Assembly (NCBI RefSeq): GCF_040712315.1
Contig: NC_134020.1
Location: 38,556,751-38,620,750 of the forward strand
Origin: Castanea sativa
Lineage: Eukaryota; Streptophyta; Magnoliopsida; Fagales; Fagaceae
Direction of reading: 5' to 3'
Length of the DNA: 64,000 bases
A model generated the notes under the pieces. The model had not been told where the DNA came from, made no database searches, and saw only the letters and a program-made list of their open reading frames with translations. How positions within the stretch are numbered: the first letter of the stretch is position 1; the number at the start of each line of letters is the position of its first letter. The translations under genes were made by a program, and so were the position numbers. Shown in pieces: positions 46,859 through 59,893 of this stretch.

Positions 46859-47063
46859 GGTCTGTTTGGATACCGCTTATTGTTGAAAATTGAAAACACT
46901 GTAGCAAAATAATTTTTAAATGTGTGTGGATAGTGCCGTGAGATCCAGTTTTAAAGTTATTTTTTTTAGAAAAATAGTTTGTGGGTTCCGTAAACAGTAT
47001 ACGGGATCCATTAAAAAAAAACTCACTGCTGGGAAACGCAAAATGCACTTCCCAAATGGAGTC
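46859..47063. mobile_element. Tourist-like MITE (PIF/Harbinger type), TAA duplication
   Basis: Starts GGGTCTGTTTGGATACCGC and ends CCCAAATGGAGTC, a decayed inverted copy. TAA occurs just outside both ends (46856-46858 and 47064-47066). Internal ACACTGTAGCAAAATAATTT and GGGAAACGCA blocks belong to a MITE family I recognise from woody plants. 205 bp, no coding capacity. Confidence 0.75.
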
Positions 47064-47066
47064 TAA

Positions 47067-48110
47067 GTGATGAACAATAATAATCTTGAACCAAATTTCC
47101 CATGCCATTGTCCTTAGAGGTTCGAACTTAGGATCTATTTTCTATCACACTTCAACATTCCATCAAGATTTGTAAGGGATACTTTAAGTGGGTTGGGCCA
47201 TAATCTGATCTCAACTTTACTCAAGTGGCAATAACTTCAAGTGATGGACAACAATAAATTATTGTTATGCTATTGTCTCTAAAAGGTTTGAACTCAAATC
47301 TATCCCATAATTATTGGCACACGTTCCTCTAGGGGACTAATAATTGGGAATCTAGTCTTGAAATTGACTTCTCACATTTCAATGATACAGAAGTATATTG
47401 TGCTCAACGATTTTGTCGAAAGATGATTCTCCAATGAAGGGTTCTTAAATGCAAGGGCTAAAAGAATGAAAAAAAAAAAAAGGTCTAAAAGTTAAACGGG
47501 GTTATGTAATTTAAAATAACATTTTTTCCCTTAATTATGTTGTTGAGTAATTATAATTTGAGATTTTAAGAGTACATTCAGATATGCTTTACTAATTGCT
47601 TATTTTTTGTAAGTGATACAGAAATAGAGGGGAGTTTCGTTATTGATTTTTAAAAATTATTTTTTTGTGCGAGTCCTGTCAAAATAAGTTAAAAGTATGA
47701 GAAGCTATTCTGTTTTTGTTTTTGCGCATCTCAAACATGCTCCAAATTGTACAAGTATCATGTTCATCTAAAATTTTTCATGTCTGTTAGATCTTGAGAA
47801 ATTTTTATAATATATAAAGGGGAAACAATAACTGGAGAGGAGGATTTGAACCCTGTGTTCTTTCCCTATAAAAAAAAAAAAAAAATCAGATAATGCCACT
47901 AAACAAAGTTTTTTACCTAGAAAATATTCTAATGCATAAATAGACACAATATGCTTAAGTACATGCGGTGAACTTACTTGAAAATGTTGAAATCCAATCA
48001 CGAGTTAACGCATAAGTAATTTTTGAGTTTGGGTGTGAGGAGTGTCCATAGGCTGGCTGATATGCTAATATAACTATACATGTCCTCCGACCAAGAATTA
48101 TAGGAGAAGA
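47067..48110. other. Intergenic sequence left of the palindrome array
   Basis: No gene. A further possible SINE relic around 47835-47870 has a box B-like inverted motif (GGATTTGAACCC) beside a poly-A run, but no convincing box A. Confidence 0.4.
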
Positions 48111-48535
48111 AAATTTTAGTTAAGTTACCAATAATATGATATTTTGGTTACAATAAAATTAGGAATCTAAACGAACAATGTTGGACTGAGACGCAAAATC
48201 CCACTCTCTTTAAGGAGATTCAAGTCCTTTACGGTTAGTAAAGCCCAGAAATTGATGCAACATAATTTCTCTTTTTGACTTGTTCCCTCTAGGATACAAC
48301 AACCCAACAATTCGTTGTATAGCTCGGACCAACTCTGCATAAGTGGTTCAGTTCAAAGCTTCATTAAAAGAAACACTTTTCTGGAGCCGAAATCTCTTAA
48401 GTGTTTAGGAATATTGTTGAATTTACTCACTCTCACACATTACTCACAAATACTTTAGAAAAGAAGAGACAGCTCTTTGCTTTAATTATTTCTCTTCCTT
48501 CACTCTTTATTTGAAAATGCCCATAGCATAGCTGT

Positions 48536-49163
48536 TGTAAGGACCAAAAATCACGTAGAGAATTAAAAGGCCATTAGGAACCCAATAATTCAAGGCCCAA
48601 AGTAAAGAATTTGTAGAGAGGGAACGATACAACAAAGGACGGATGCGTCCTAAGGATTTCACTTCCAATAAAAAGGAATAGGCAACACTTGTCCTCAGAT
48701 TTTATCCTGAGGAGGAGTCTGTTCTATGCAATTATCAATCTCCTCCCCTTCTAGCCTCCTTCATCCCTATTTATACTCCTTGCTTTCGTCATCTCAACCA
48801 TTCATCTCCCACCTAACTATTTTCTTTTGTTGACACTTGTACATTTGCTTGAAGGAAGGTGGCGGTAAGAAGCTATCTAATTGTGATTTGCACTGTTCAG
48901 GTTACCTCCACATCAATGCAGCTGATAAAGCTGGTGCTCCTCATTTAATGCGGTCAGGAAACTAGGTGTAGAGCATTCAATGCAGAGTTCACAGCTACCT
49001 ACCCTCAAACACGATACTCTCACTCTTTCTGTCATATATCACCAATTTACCATTTGCAATTCTCCACGCGGTCACGTCTTCACGTCCTCGGGTCCTGGGC
49101 TTTTATCCTAATTGAAATCTCCTCTGTTCTTTAAGCTTCATCCTTGGTCCTCGGGTCCCCACA
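48536..49163 (-). repeat. Solo LTR inserted in forward arm 1
   Basis: Flanked by GCTGT (48531-48535) and ACTGT (49164-49168), a 5-bp duplication with one mismatch; the other arms show the uninterrupted site (AGCTGTATATATAG). Minus-strand reading: starts TGTGGGGACCCGAGGACC, TATA box TATAAATAGG (about 48769-48778), inverted repeat TCCTCAG...CTGAGGA (48692-48713), and ends GGTCCTTACA. 628 bp. Its promoter and palindrome layout match the LTRs near 9-11 kb. Confidence 0.85.
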
Positions 49164-49777
49164 ACTGTATATATAGTCTTCAAGAACCTCTTATAACCTA
49201 CATAATATTTATTAGTTTAGATAACTCCTCTTTATTAATTTGATTTAACTTACATAGAGTTACTCTTTGTTTAATTAACCTCACCTTATTAAACAACTCA
49301 TCTCTTTTATAAGCTTCAGTTAATTGCAAATTAAGTTTTAATGTAATTTAATTTAAATAATGTTAGTACATTTTAAATTAAATTACGTTAAAAATTAATT
49401 TGCAATTAACCGAAGCTTATAAAAGAGATGAGCTGTTTAATAAGGTGAAGTTAATTAAACAAAGAGTAGCTTTATGCAAGTTAAATTAAATTGAAAAAGA
49501 TGAGTTTTTTTTTTTTTTGATAAGCAAAAGAGGAGTTATTTAAATTAATGAATATTATATATATATATATAGGCATTTTTAGGACAAGAGTGAAGGAAGA
49601 GAAATAGTTAAAGCAAAGAGCTCTCTCTTCTTTTTCTATAGTAACTGTGAGTAGTGTGTGAGAGTGAGCAAATTCAATTATATACCTAAACACTTGAGAG
49701 ATTTCGGGCTAAAGAAATGTGTTTTTTTTGGTGGACCTTTGAGCTCAGCCACTTATGCAGAGTTGATCCGAGTTATA

Positions 49778-50787
49778 TGTTAGGACATATGTAATTCAAT
49801 GTTAGGAACATACGTCACTATTTTATGTAATTGGCTAATCCTTTGACAAAATGCACTTTACTTGTAATTGGGTAGATCTAGGATGTGCTTAATACTTCAA
49901 GGAACAAGAATTCGAGTTCAAGTTCAAGTTTTAAAGTCATGCAAGTCTGTCTAAGATTCAAGTGTGAAAAGTGCTGTTCATTAAAGCTCGACAGCTAGCA
50001 TCTATCGAGACTTGAAGAGCTGTTCCAGCCCATGGCTCGACAGTAGCTCGACAGATAGGGTATCTGTCGAGGTTTATGAAACCCAGAATTTCTGGTTTGT
50101 TTTTCATTTAATCCGTGATTGTATGTTTGAGATTTTTTGTCTCACAACCCTAGACATACAAAAAGATTATTTTAAGGGCCGTATCAGGTTGCATAACCAA
50201 GAGCACAATTGCACCAAAGCATAATTCCTCAAGTGTGACCGGAAACTTAGTTTGCCCTAGTTCTTGAAGAAGCTGCTGTGTTTGTACACTATAGGATTTT
50301 GTGACCAAGCAACTTCGTGATCTTCAACGTGTGATTAACTGAAGAACTTTCCAGCCAACAATCTTCTCGAGTTGGTGATTGAAGTCTCGTACTGAGATCC
50401 GCGTAATTGGTTAGCCACGTACTGGGAGCCATGCATTGAAAATGTGAGATTGTCACTATAGAACAAGTCCAATTGGGTATTGGGGTAAGAGTTCAATCAT
50501 AGGTTAGTATAAGGTACTGAGATTCCTTTACTTGTAACCGTTTGTTGTGATAATAGTGAATTCTCGGGAGTGGTGACCTTAAAATCACCCGGTGGGGGTT
50601 TTTGCTGTGTAGGGTTTTCCCATTCGTAAACAAATCACCGTGTCAATTTATTTTCCGCTGCATACTTTAGTTAATTGGTGATTTGTTTGTGCTACCACGT
50701 GTTTGCATGTTAATTTGATTAATTAATAAACTTGGCTAATCAATCAATTAATTCATCACAAGGGGTCAATACATTCTTGGCCTATCA
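49778..50787 (+). repeat. Solo LTR (1010 bp) inserted in reverse arm 1, perfect 5-bp duplication
   Basis: Starts TGTTAGGACATATGTAATTC and ends TTCTTGGCCTATCA. TTATA flanks it at 49773-49777 and 50788-50792 exactly. The other reverse arms read through the empty site (GAGTTATACAACAAATTG). It contains CTCGACAG motifs repeated (near 49987, 50037, 50048). No internal domain is left. Orientation is not proven, since TG and CA ends are symmetric; superfamily unresolved. Confidence 0.85.
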
Positions 50788-53001
50788 TTATACAACGAAT
50801 TGTTGGGTTGTTGTATCCTAGAGGGGATAAGTCAAAAAGAGAAATTTTGTTACATCGGTTTTTGAGCTTTGCCAATAGCAGAGGCTTGAATCTCCATAAA
50901 GAGAGGGAGATTTCTGTATATCAGTTCGACATTGTTCGTTTAAATTTTTAATTTTATTGTACCCAAAATATCATATTATTGGTAATTTCTCCAACAATTA
51001 TATTTTGGTTACAATAAAATTAGCAATAAACTTATATTTTGGTTACAATAAAATTAGAAATTTAAACGACACAATGTCAGACTGAGGCATGAAAATCTCA
51101 CTCTTTTTAAGGAGATTCAAGCTCTTTGCTGTTGGTAAACCCAGAAATCAATGCAGCAAAATTTCTCTTTTTGACTTGCCTCCTCCAGGATACAACAACC
51201 CATCAATTTGTTGTATAACTCGGATCAACTCTGCTTAAGTGGTTGAGCTCAAATCTCCACCAAAAGAAACACATTTCTTTGACCCGAAATCTCTCAAGTG
51301 TTTAGGAATATTGTTGAATTCACTCACTTTCACACATTACTCACAAATACTTTAGAAAAAGAAGAGACAACTCTTTGCTTTAACTATTTCTCTTCCTTCA
51401 CTCTTTATTTGAAAATGCTTGTGGCATAGCTGTATATATAGTCTTCAAGAACCTCTTATAACCTACATAATATTTATCAGTTTAAATAACTCATTTTTAT
51501 TAATTTAATTTAATTTACATAGAGTTACTCTTTGTTTAAATAACTTCACCTTATTAAACAACTCATCTCTTTTATAAGCTTCACTTAATTACAAATTAAG
51601 TTTTAATGTAATTTAATTTAAATAATGTTAGCACATTTTTAATTAAAATATGTTAAAAATTAATTTGTAATTAACTGAAGCTTATAAAAGAGATGAGTTG
51701 TTTAATAAGGTAAAATTAATTAAACAAAGAGTAACTTTATGTAAGTTAAATTAAATTTAAAAAGAGGAGTTATCTAAACTAATGAATATTATGTAGGTTA
51801 TAAGAGGTTCTTGAAGTATATATATAGTGCTACGGGTATTTTCAGATCAAGAGTGAAGGAAGATAAATAGTTAAAGCAAAGAGCTCTTTCTTCTTAGTCT
51901 ATAGTGATTGTGAGTAGTGTGTGCAAGTGAGTGAATTCAATTAAACTCCTGAACACTTGAGAGATTTCGGGTAAAAAAAATGTGTTTTTTTTTGTGGAGC
52001 TTTGAGCTCAGCCACTTATGCAGAGTTGATCCGAGCTATACAACGAATTGTTTTGTTGCATTGGTTTCTAAGCTTTGCCAATAATAGAGGCTTGAATCTC
52101 CTTAAAGAGAGTGAGGTTTTTGTATATCAGTCCAACATTGTTAGTTTAAATTCCTAATTTTATTGTAACCAAAATATCATATTATTGGTAATTTCTCCAA
52201 CAATAATATTTTGGTTACAATAAAATTACCAATAAAATGATATTTTGGTTACAATGAAATTAGAAATTTAAATGAAGAATGCCGGACTGAGGCACAAAAA
52301 TCTCACTATTTTTAAGGAGATTTAAGCTCTCTGTAGTTAATAAAGCCTAGAAATCGATGCAACAAAATTTCTCTTTTTGACTTGCCCTCTCCAGGATACA
52401 ACAACCCACCAATTTGTTGTATGGCTCGAACCAACTCTATTTAAGTGGTTGAGCTCAAAGCTCCACCAAAAGAAACACATTTCTTTGGCCTGAAATCTCT
52501 CAAGTATTTAGGAATATTGTTGAATTCACTCACTCTCACACATTACTCACAAATACTTTTGAAAAAGAAGAGACAGCTCTTTGCTTTTACTATTTCTCTT
52601 CCTTCATTCTTTATTTGAAAATGCCTGTGGCATAGATGTATATATAGTCTTCAAGAACCTCTTTTAACGTACATAATATTTATTAGTTTAGATAACTCAT
52701 CTTTATTAATTTAATTTAACTTACATAGAGTTACTCTTTGTTAATTGACTTCAGCTTATTAAACAACTCATCTCTTTTATAAGCTTCAATTACTTACAAA
52801 TTAAGTTTTAATGTAATTTAATTAAATAATGTTAGTAAATTTTAAATTAAATTACGCTAAAACTTAATTTGTAATTAACTAAAGCTTATAAAAGGGATGA
52901 GTTGATTAAACAAAGAGTAACTCTATGCAAGTTAAATTAAATTGAAAAAGAGGAGTTATCTCAACTAAACTAAAATGAATATTATGTAGGTTATAAGAGA
53001 T

Positions 53002-53004
<3 letters not shown>

Positions 53005-53038
<34 letters not shown>

Positions 53039-53058
53039 ATATATATATATATATATAT
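53005..53058. repeat. (CTAT)n then (TA)n microsatellite in reverse arm 3
   Basis: About eight CTAT units followed by about ten TA units. They replace the GTATATATATAG stretch found at the same place in the other arms. Confidence 0.9.
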
Positions 53059-53985
53059 GCTACGGGCATCTTTAGATCAAGAGTGAAGGAAGAGAAATAG
53101 TTAAAGCCAAGTGCTCTCTCTTCTTTCTCTATAGTAATTGTGAGTAGTGTGTGAGAGTGAGTGAATTCAATTATACTCCTAAACACTTGAAAGATTTCGG
53201 GCCAAAAAAAGGTATTTTCTTTTTGTGGAGTTTTGAACTCAACCACTTATGTAGAGTTGGTCCAAGTTATACAACAAATTGTTGGGTTGTTATATCTTGG
53301 AGGGGGCAAGTCAGAAATAGAAATTTTGCTGCATCAGCTTCTGGGCTTTGTCAATTGTAGAGGGCTTGAATTTCTTTAAAAAGAGCAAGATTTTTGTACC
53401 TTAGCCCAACATTGTTCGTTTAAATTTCTAATTTTATTGTAACCAAAATCTCGCTCTCTTTAAGAAGATTCAAGCCATCTACGGTTGACAAAGCCCAGAA
53501 ACTGATGTAGTAAAATTTCTCTTTTTGACTTGTCTCCTCCAGGATACAACAACCCAACAATTCGTTGTATAGCTCGGACCAACTCTGCATAAATGGCTAA
53601 GCTCAAAACTCTACCAAAAGAAACACATTTTTTTGGCCCGAAATCTCTTAAGTGTTTAGGAATATTGTTGAATTCACTTACTCTCACACTTTACTCACAA
53701 ATACTTTAGAAAAAGAAGAGAGGGTTTTTTGCTTTAACTATTTCTCTTCCTTCGTTCTTTATTTGAAAATGCCCCTAGCAGAGCTATATATATATAGTCT
53801 TTGAGAACCTCTTATAACCTACGTAATATTTATTAATTTAGATAACTCCTCTTTATTAATTTAATTTAACTTACATAGAGTAACTCTTTGTTTAATTTAC
53901 TTCACTTTATTAAATAATTCATCTCTTTTATAAGCTTAAAATAATTACAAATTAAGTGTTAACGTAATTTAATTTAAAATGTACT

Positions 53986-54049
53986 AACAGTTTCATTAGT
54001 AGGATATTACGTATATTTTATTTGATTCTCTAGAGGAGCAAAGAATAAA

Positions 54050-54113
<64 letters not shown>

Positions 54114-57100
54114 CCATTTTTAGTTTCATCATTAGACTAATGAATCTCTTAAAAAATTTCAGACAAAAATAATATTCTTTAATTTTATACTACCTTTTTG
54201 GAAAAAGAATGACAAAAACGTTCGTTAGTTCTCTTTAGAGGAATAAAACTGAAAATATTATGTCTCCAAGGAAGATGCGAAATGGAATTTAACTCCGTTT
54301 ATATATTCTTAAAATGTTATTTTTCTAGGAGTAAAATTTAAGTACAGTACTTAAGTGATGTTCTTTAGATTCCCTTTTATTCCATATGGATTTTTTCTCA
54401 TGGAATAAAAGTTTATTTTTTTAATTAAGTAACTACATGGCTAAATCTTAAGAGAGGAATCTAAGTTTTGTCCTTTATCTATTGTGAAATTGGTGGATTT
54501 AATTTTAGTAGGTTATTGACATTTAAAAAAGATTAATTTAAATAAATTTAGTATCAATTATGAAATAATATGATAAAATTCAATCTAACTTTTTAATTTT
54601 AAAATAAAATTGAACACTTTTTAAATTTCAATAGCAGAGTAACTTAAACACTTAAATCCTTCCAAGTTAGTACATGTCTTCATAACAACTTGGGCCATGA
54701 TCGAGTGCTCAATAAGCAAATTGTGAAGAAATCATAAAATAAGGATTTTTTTTTTAAACGGATGCGCTATAAAAGTATTTGTCAGTAAATTATTTTAAGA
54801 AAAATTTTATAGAAAGAGAAAATAAGTATTTAATTTTTTTGATAACCTTTTTTATTTCCCATAAAATGATAAAAATATTATCAAATTTTCTTAAAATGGT
54901 CGTGGTGACCTTAATTACCTAAATTTAGAATCACTTAACAATCTTTCTAGTGACACCAAGATCATCTGAATAGGATGGATAAATTGTCATTAGACAACGA
55001 AAATAGGTTTGAGATGAAATGGAGGGATGATTATTCTTTATCAAGGTCCAAAATTTTTAATCATTTTAATACGGAGAAAAACATAAGAGAAATATGAATA
55101 TCTGACACTACGTAATTAAAAAAAAAAAAGAATTCTCTAGTAAAAAAATAATAATTTAATATAAAGTGTATTTCTAGTTTTCTATTTTACATCTATCTCC
55201 TACCAAAAATTTATAACAAAAGATATTTAATATTTTATTTTTAAATTTTTTTTTTACATCTTCGCTATTTTTTACTTCCCGTCATGCCTACGAAACAAAA
55301 CTTTAATTCTATAACTCATAATTTTCCCCCCAAGTAAATAACAGCTCCAGGCAAAAACGTATTTTTCCAAAAAAAGGTATATTATTTTTTAAACCTCATA
55401 GTTTTGGGTGTGTTTTATTTAAACTTTAAATTTCAAAATATTTTATGTAAATATTACAATTTCTAAAAACATTTCATTTAAACTTTATAATTTCATATAG
55501 TTTTATTAAACCTTAGAGTTTTGGATAATTAGTTTTCTTTATACCGCAAAGTTTAAAATAAATTTCATTTTTTTATCAAATGATGTTTTTTGAGTTTAAC
55601 AGAAAAAATGTGATAGAAGGTTTAAATTATACATATTAAATTTCTCACTTTCTCACTCAAGAAGGAACTCTCTCTCTATAAAGAGAACAGCATGATTTTA
55701 TTGATCAGAAGAAAATGAAAGTATAGTTATAATTAAGATCAGCTTTGCTATTAATTTATATCTAAAACATAGCATAACTGCTTAATCAATCTCTAACAAA
55801 CTCAAAACAGATTTTTTTTTTTTGATGAACTCAAAATAGATTCTAACGTCTACAACTACTTTATTAATCATTTACAGACGTGTACGATAAGTTATAAATT
55901 GATGCAAAGCTCAAGTGACACTCATGTGTTGATTTGATTAAAACACGTGTCTTAAATTACAATTTGGCTCGCAGTCAACTAGAATGTATAATCCATATAA
56001 GCGATTTTTCAGTTGAGAAGACCTGTCAACCTAGGAAACTAAGAGAAATGTCTATCTAATGGTTAAATAAGAGATTTGGGGTTTAATTATCACTTATACT
56101 AAAAACTGATTGGTGTTTTGGTCTAATGATAAAGAAGATATTGTCAGGAATAGAAGCCATAAGTTGAAATTTTCTCAAAAAGGGGGGGGGGGGAAGGTAT
56201 ATCTTTTTTTATTTTATTTTATTTTTATAGTTATTTAGTTAAACCAATGATTGGTAATTGTAACAAATAGAAACAATCATTTCATTTGACATGCATATTC
56301 TTTATTTTCTAATGGATTTACATATATCATTAATGGAAATTTTTGATTTAGTGAATACTAACTTTGGTTATTTGCTGTTCAAGAATTTTTGTTTCGGCCG
56401 TTCATATTATCCATACATAATGTTTTGATTTAAGATTTCAATTCTTCCATGTTTCAGTAGTAGTGAGTATATTTTTCCTCGGAGAGTCTAATGACATTTA
56501 GATAGTCTTGGATCTTAGTGTATTGTTCCTAAGAACAATAATTGACAAATAAATTGAATTTCATTACATTCAACATATCATATAAATGATTAAAATTCAC
56601 ATAAATTAGATTTACCATAAAATTAGAGAATAGTGGAGAGATGTCACCTTGACGATACTTTAAAGTAATCTCATAACAAGAAGTGATTTACTGTCAAAAT
56701 ATATACAGTTTTAGATGACGGGGTTGAGGCGTAGACTACATCACTTTGTGGCTTTGTGCGTGCTGCTTCTGGGATACAATAACCTAGCTACCTCTGCTGA
56801 TTATCCTTCAAGCCTATACCTCTTGTAAGATAGGAAGCTCTAAATAGTACTTTTTTTTTAACCAAAAATATACTGACTATAAGAATATATTATTTTCATG
56901 AAACTAGAATTTTTACTCAGCAAATATGTAGGGAGTTTTCTTTTACATGAAAATGGTGCTCATAACAAAATTGATTTTTTCATCATATCTCATCCGGGCA
57001 TGGGAGTTGCATATATATGATATACATATAGGCTAAAGAAACGTACAATAAAGATCATGTTAATTTGGGTTTTAAATACATTTACTTTATTGCTGTTTTG

Positions 57101-59591
57101 ATTATCCTTAAAATGGATAGTAACGCACAGCTATTGCATTACACATGAAAATCAATTAAGACATGAGTTTGTGGTCAAAAACAATTTTAAGCTATGCGTT
57201 GGAGCAAATTAAAAAGATTTGAAAACGGTAAAAGAAAACCAAAGCTATTATTAGAGACATTATTATATTGATTGAATTTTAAATGTATAAAACCAATTCC
57301 ATTGTTTGACTTGAATAACCATTTGATCAAAATTATGATTATTGTAAAAATATTCCAACATAAAGTAAAAGTAAAACCATTATATTTATATTTGTTTTTT
57401 ATTCTTTCTTCCTGAAGTACAAAGTACAAACCCGTTGGTCATGGTGGTTAACAATACGTTTTAAGAAACTTTGAAGTTTAAATAAAACATTTCAAAAGTT
57501 TAAGGTTTAAATAAAACATAGCAAAACTCTAAAGTACTTAAGAAAAAGAAAAAAAAAAGGTGTTATTTTTGAGTGACAGATCAACCTAGTCATTTAAAAG
57601 TCAAAACATAATTATATTACCCTTAATATTCAGATGTTACGTATGACAATATGAGTATGTGATTCAAAATGGCACGCACAAAGAGAGAAATGACTAAACA
57701 TGAGTGAGGGTTATACTTATCCGTTACTCACATGGAAAGTGTTTGTATAAGGAACACACTTGAATAGAGAGTATATATTGGTGTGATTGATAAAGTGAAA
57801 AGCTTGTGATTGTGATTGTGATTGTGATTGTGATTGTTTTTTTTTTTTGGGTTAACAGGCATGATATTAAACAACAACAAAAAAGCTACAAACTGGCCAC
57901 AGAGGCCAAAATAGTGGCTACCCGCCTATAACAGTACATACCATTGATATCAGATACAAGTAATTTATCTAATTTATCTATATATCGTGAGTTAATGACT
58001 ATCTATGTTATTTCATCTTCAGGCTTTTTTACGATTCTTGCTAAAGAGTGTAGAATACCAGTGCAATTTTAGTGCCTTTTGGTTGTGGGCAAATCGCCAA
58101 AATCATACATATCTTCATTAACACCTATGGAGGTAACCCAATCTGTAAATACCTTTTGCTTCCTGATGTTTCTTTGTTTGCTTGGATTTGTTACATTGAT
58201 ATGACATTGCTCTGCATTTAATTAACCCTGTCTTGTTCTACCCACTGGACTTATCTTACAAATTTTATTTATTTTAGGACCTGTATCTTTAAGTTTGAGC
58301 AGTTCCTTTCTTGGAAAATATGTGTGGTTGTTTATTTTTGTATGATCCAAACAAAATCAAAGAAATAGAGAGAGTAATAGTTTTCTTTTTTTGGGTTAAT
58401 AGAACTTGGAATGAATGGTGAGGAGGGTGGAAAGGAAGTAATAAAAAAATTATATGGAAAATAAGAGAGAAGGTGAAGGGTTAAAGAAGATAAAAGGTTG
58501 AATAAAGTGAAATGCTAGAATTTAAGAAGAGATAAATGAGAAAATTTAATAATGTGCATAATAGCATTGGAATGTAAAATTTAAGAAAGTCTTGAATCTC
58601 ACAAAAGTGTAAGCTTTGTGAACTGGGTATGATCTTTTAACCGCGAATGAAATAATTTTTTTTTTCTTGAGAAGCAAATGAAATAAAAAGTTGAACAAAG
58701 TAAAAATTGCAAAAAAAATTAGTGGGCTTTTTTTCACACTAAATATTATTAAATACTATTTATTTGATTTTCTATCTTATATAAAATTTTGTATTAAAGC
58801 CATTATTGTTTTTTAAGATGTAAAATTTTTAATTAAGTTTTATTTACATCTCTTTCACAAGTTGTTTGGAAAAAAATTTCAATGATTATTTGGCACACTC
58901 ATAATAATTTTTTTGAGTGAAATAGTTTATAATTTAATCAATTGAGTTGGATTTCTATTGGATCAACATTCAGGGGGCCTTCATGGAGGTGCGCCAAAAA
59001 AAAAAAAAAAAGCAAAATTCACCTATTTTTTTCTTTAAAAAAAAATTATCATTTTACAATATTAAGACATTTTAAAAAAAAAATTTGGGGCCTTAAAACC
59101 CCTTTTTTTTTTAATAATACAAATGGGGCCTTAGGTCTAGGCCTTGAGCCAACTGGTCCATGAATGGCATGCCTTGGACATTGGCCCAAGGTTTGAAGCC
59201 AGTCGTTACTCACTGTGTGGTGTAACTGACATCGACTTGGAGTATTTTCTTTGGGTCTCACCTCTTTGAGGAAGCCTTAAGGTGCTCAAAGTCCTCTTCT
59301 TAACACTGCAGTCTCCACTGCTGTCTAATCCTGTAGTCTTATATGTTGACTGCATGACTGATCACCACTTTAAATTATGTTCTATTGATAATTCTTGTCT
59401 GGAGGTTTATAATAGCAGTGTTTAAATTTTTAACGCTTCCTATCAGAATGTTAATTTACAAAAACATTATTTTTGCAATTTACTTATCTAGTTAATATAA
59501 TTTTTAATTATATACCTCTCCTTGCTTCATTTTATCAACATGGTAAAGCAGAACCTGACATTGCTAGTCATGCATGGTTGATATATTATAG
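53986..59591. other. AT-rich intergenic region
   Basis: A (TA)n microsatellite lies at about 54051-54106. A block around 55390-55540 (TTTTATTTAAACTTTAAATT) is matched in inverted sense near 57465-57540 (GTTTAAATAAAACATAGC), hinting at a 2-kb element or two related copies. (TGTGAT)n is at about 57803-57836. A ten-G run is near 56183. At 58970-59165 there is GGGGCCTT-rich sequence resembling hAT ends, but no target duplication was found. No gene recognised. Confidence 0.5.
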
Positions 59592-59893
59592 GTTGTTCAT
59601 TTCGAGCTCTGGACGAGCCGACGGAGGATGATTTGTGTCTAGAGCTGTGACTTGTGAGTCAGTTAATTGGTTTTAAGTAGTAGAACTCTTTTATTTTATA
59701 TTACTGTGAGTTTTTTTTTGTGCACTACCTAGTGTCCTTATGAGCTAAAAGCTGGTTACTGATTTCATTGTTAATTCGTTATGTTCTACTGTTTTTAAAT
59801 ACAATTTGAAGGTCAAAACTTCATAGTTATGATGAAGTTGTAGAAAGAGTGGCAGAGAATTTGTCTGATATGTTAGTCCACTATGACCAGGCA

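Larger units (their letters stand above)
48111..53990. repeat. Array of alternating inverted arms (F-R-F-R-F-R-F), with nested solo LTRs
   Basis: Forward arms start with ATATTTTGGTTACAATAAAA and run through GGATACAACAACCCA, CTCACACATTACTCACAAAT, TCTTCAAGAACCTCTTATAA and AACTCATCTCTTTTATAAGC. Reverse arms are their reverse complement. Arms: F1 48124-49345 (interrupted), R1 49370-50998 (interrupted), F2 51033-51620, R2 51645-52198, F3 52205-52825, R3 52850-53450, F4 53440-53985. Each F/R pair meets at a short centre of TAATTTAATTTAAATAATG type (about 49350, 51630, 52835). Pair ends are TGTTGG-like and AATTTCTCCAACA. No protein-coding capacity. It resembles a foldback or long-TIR MITE that multiplied in place. 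Confidence 0.85.

Noticed and set aside
57880..58150. Possible LINE RNase H end on the minus strand
   Set aside because: A short LARIVKKPEDE-like reading is suggestive, but stops and lack of a second motif make it unsafe.
58970..59165. Further hAT element (CAGGGGGCCTT start, GGGGCCTTAGG near the right)
   Set aside because: No matching 8-bp target duplication or right terminal repeat could be read.
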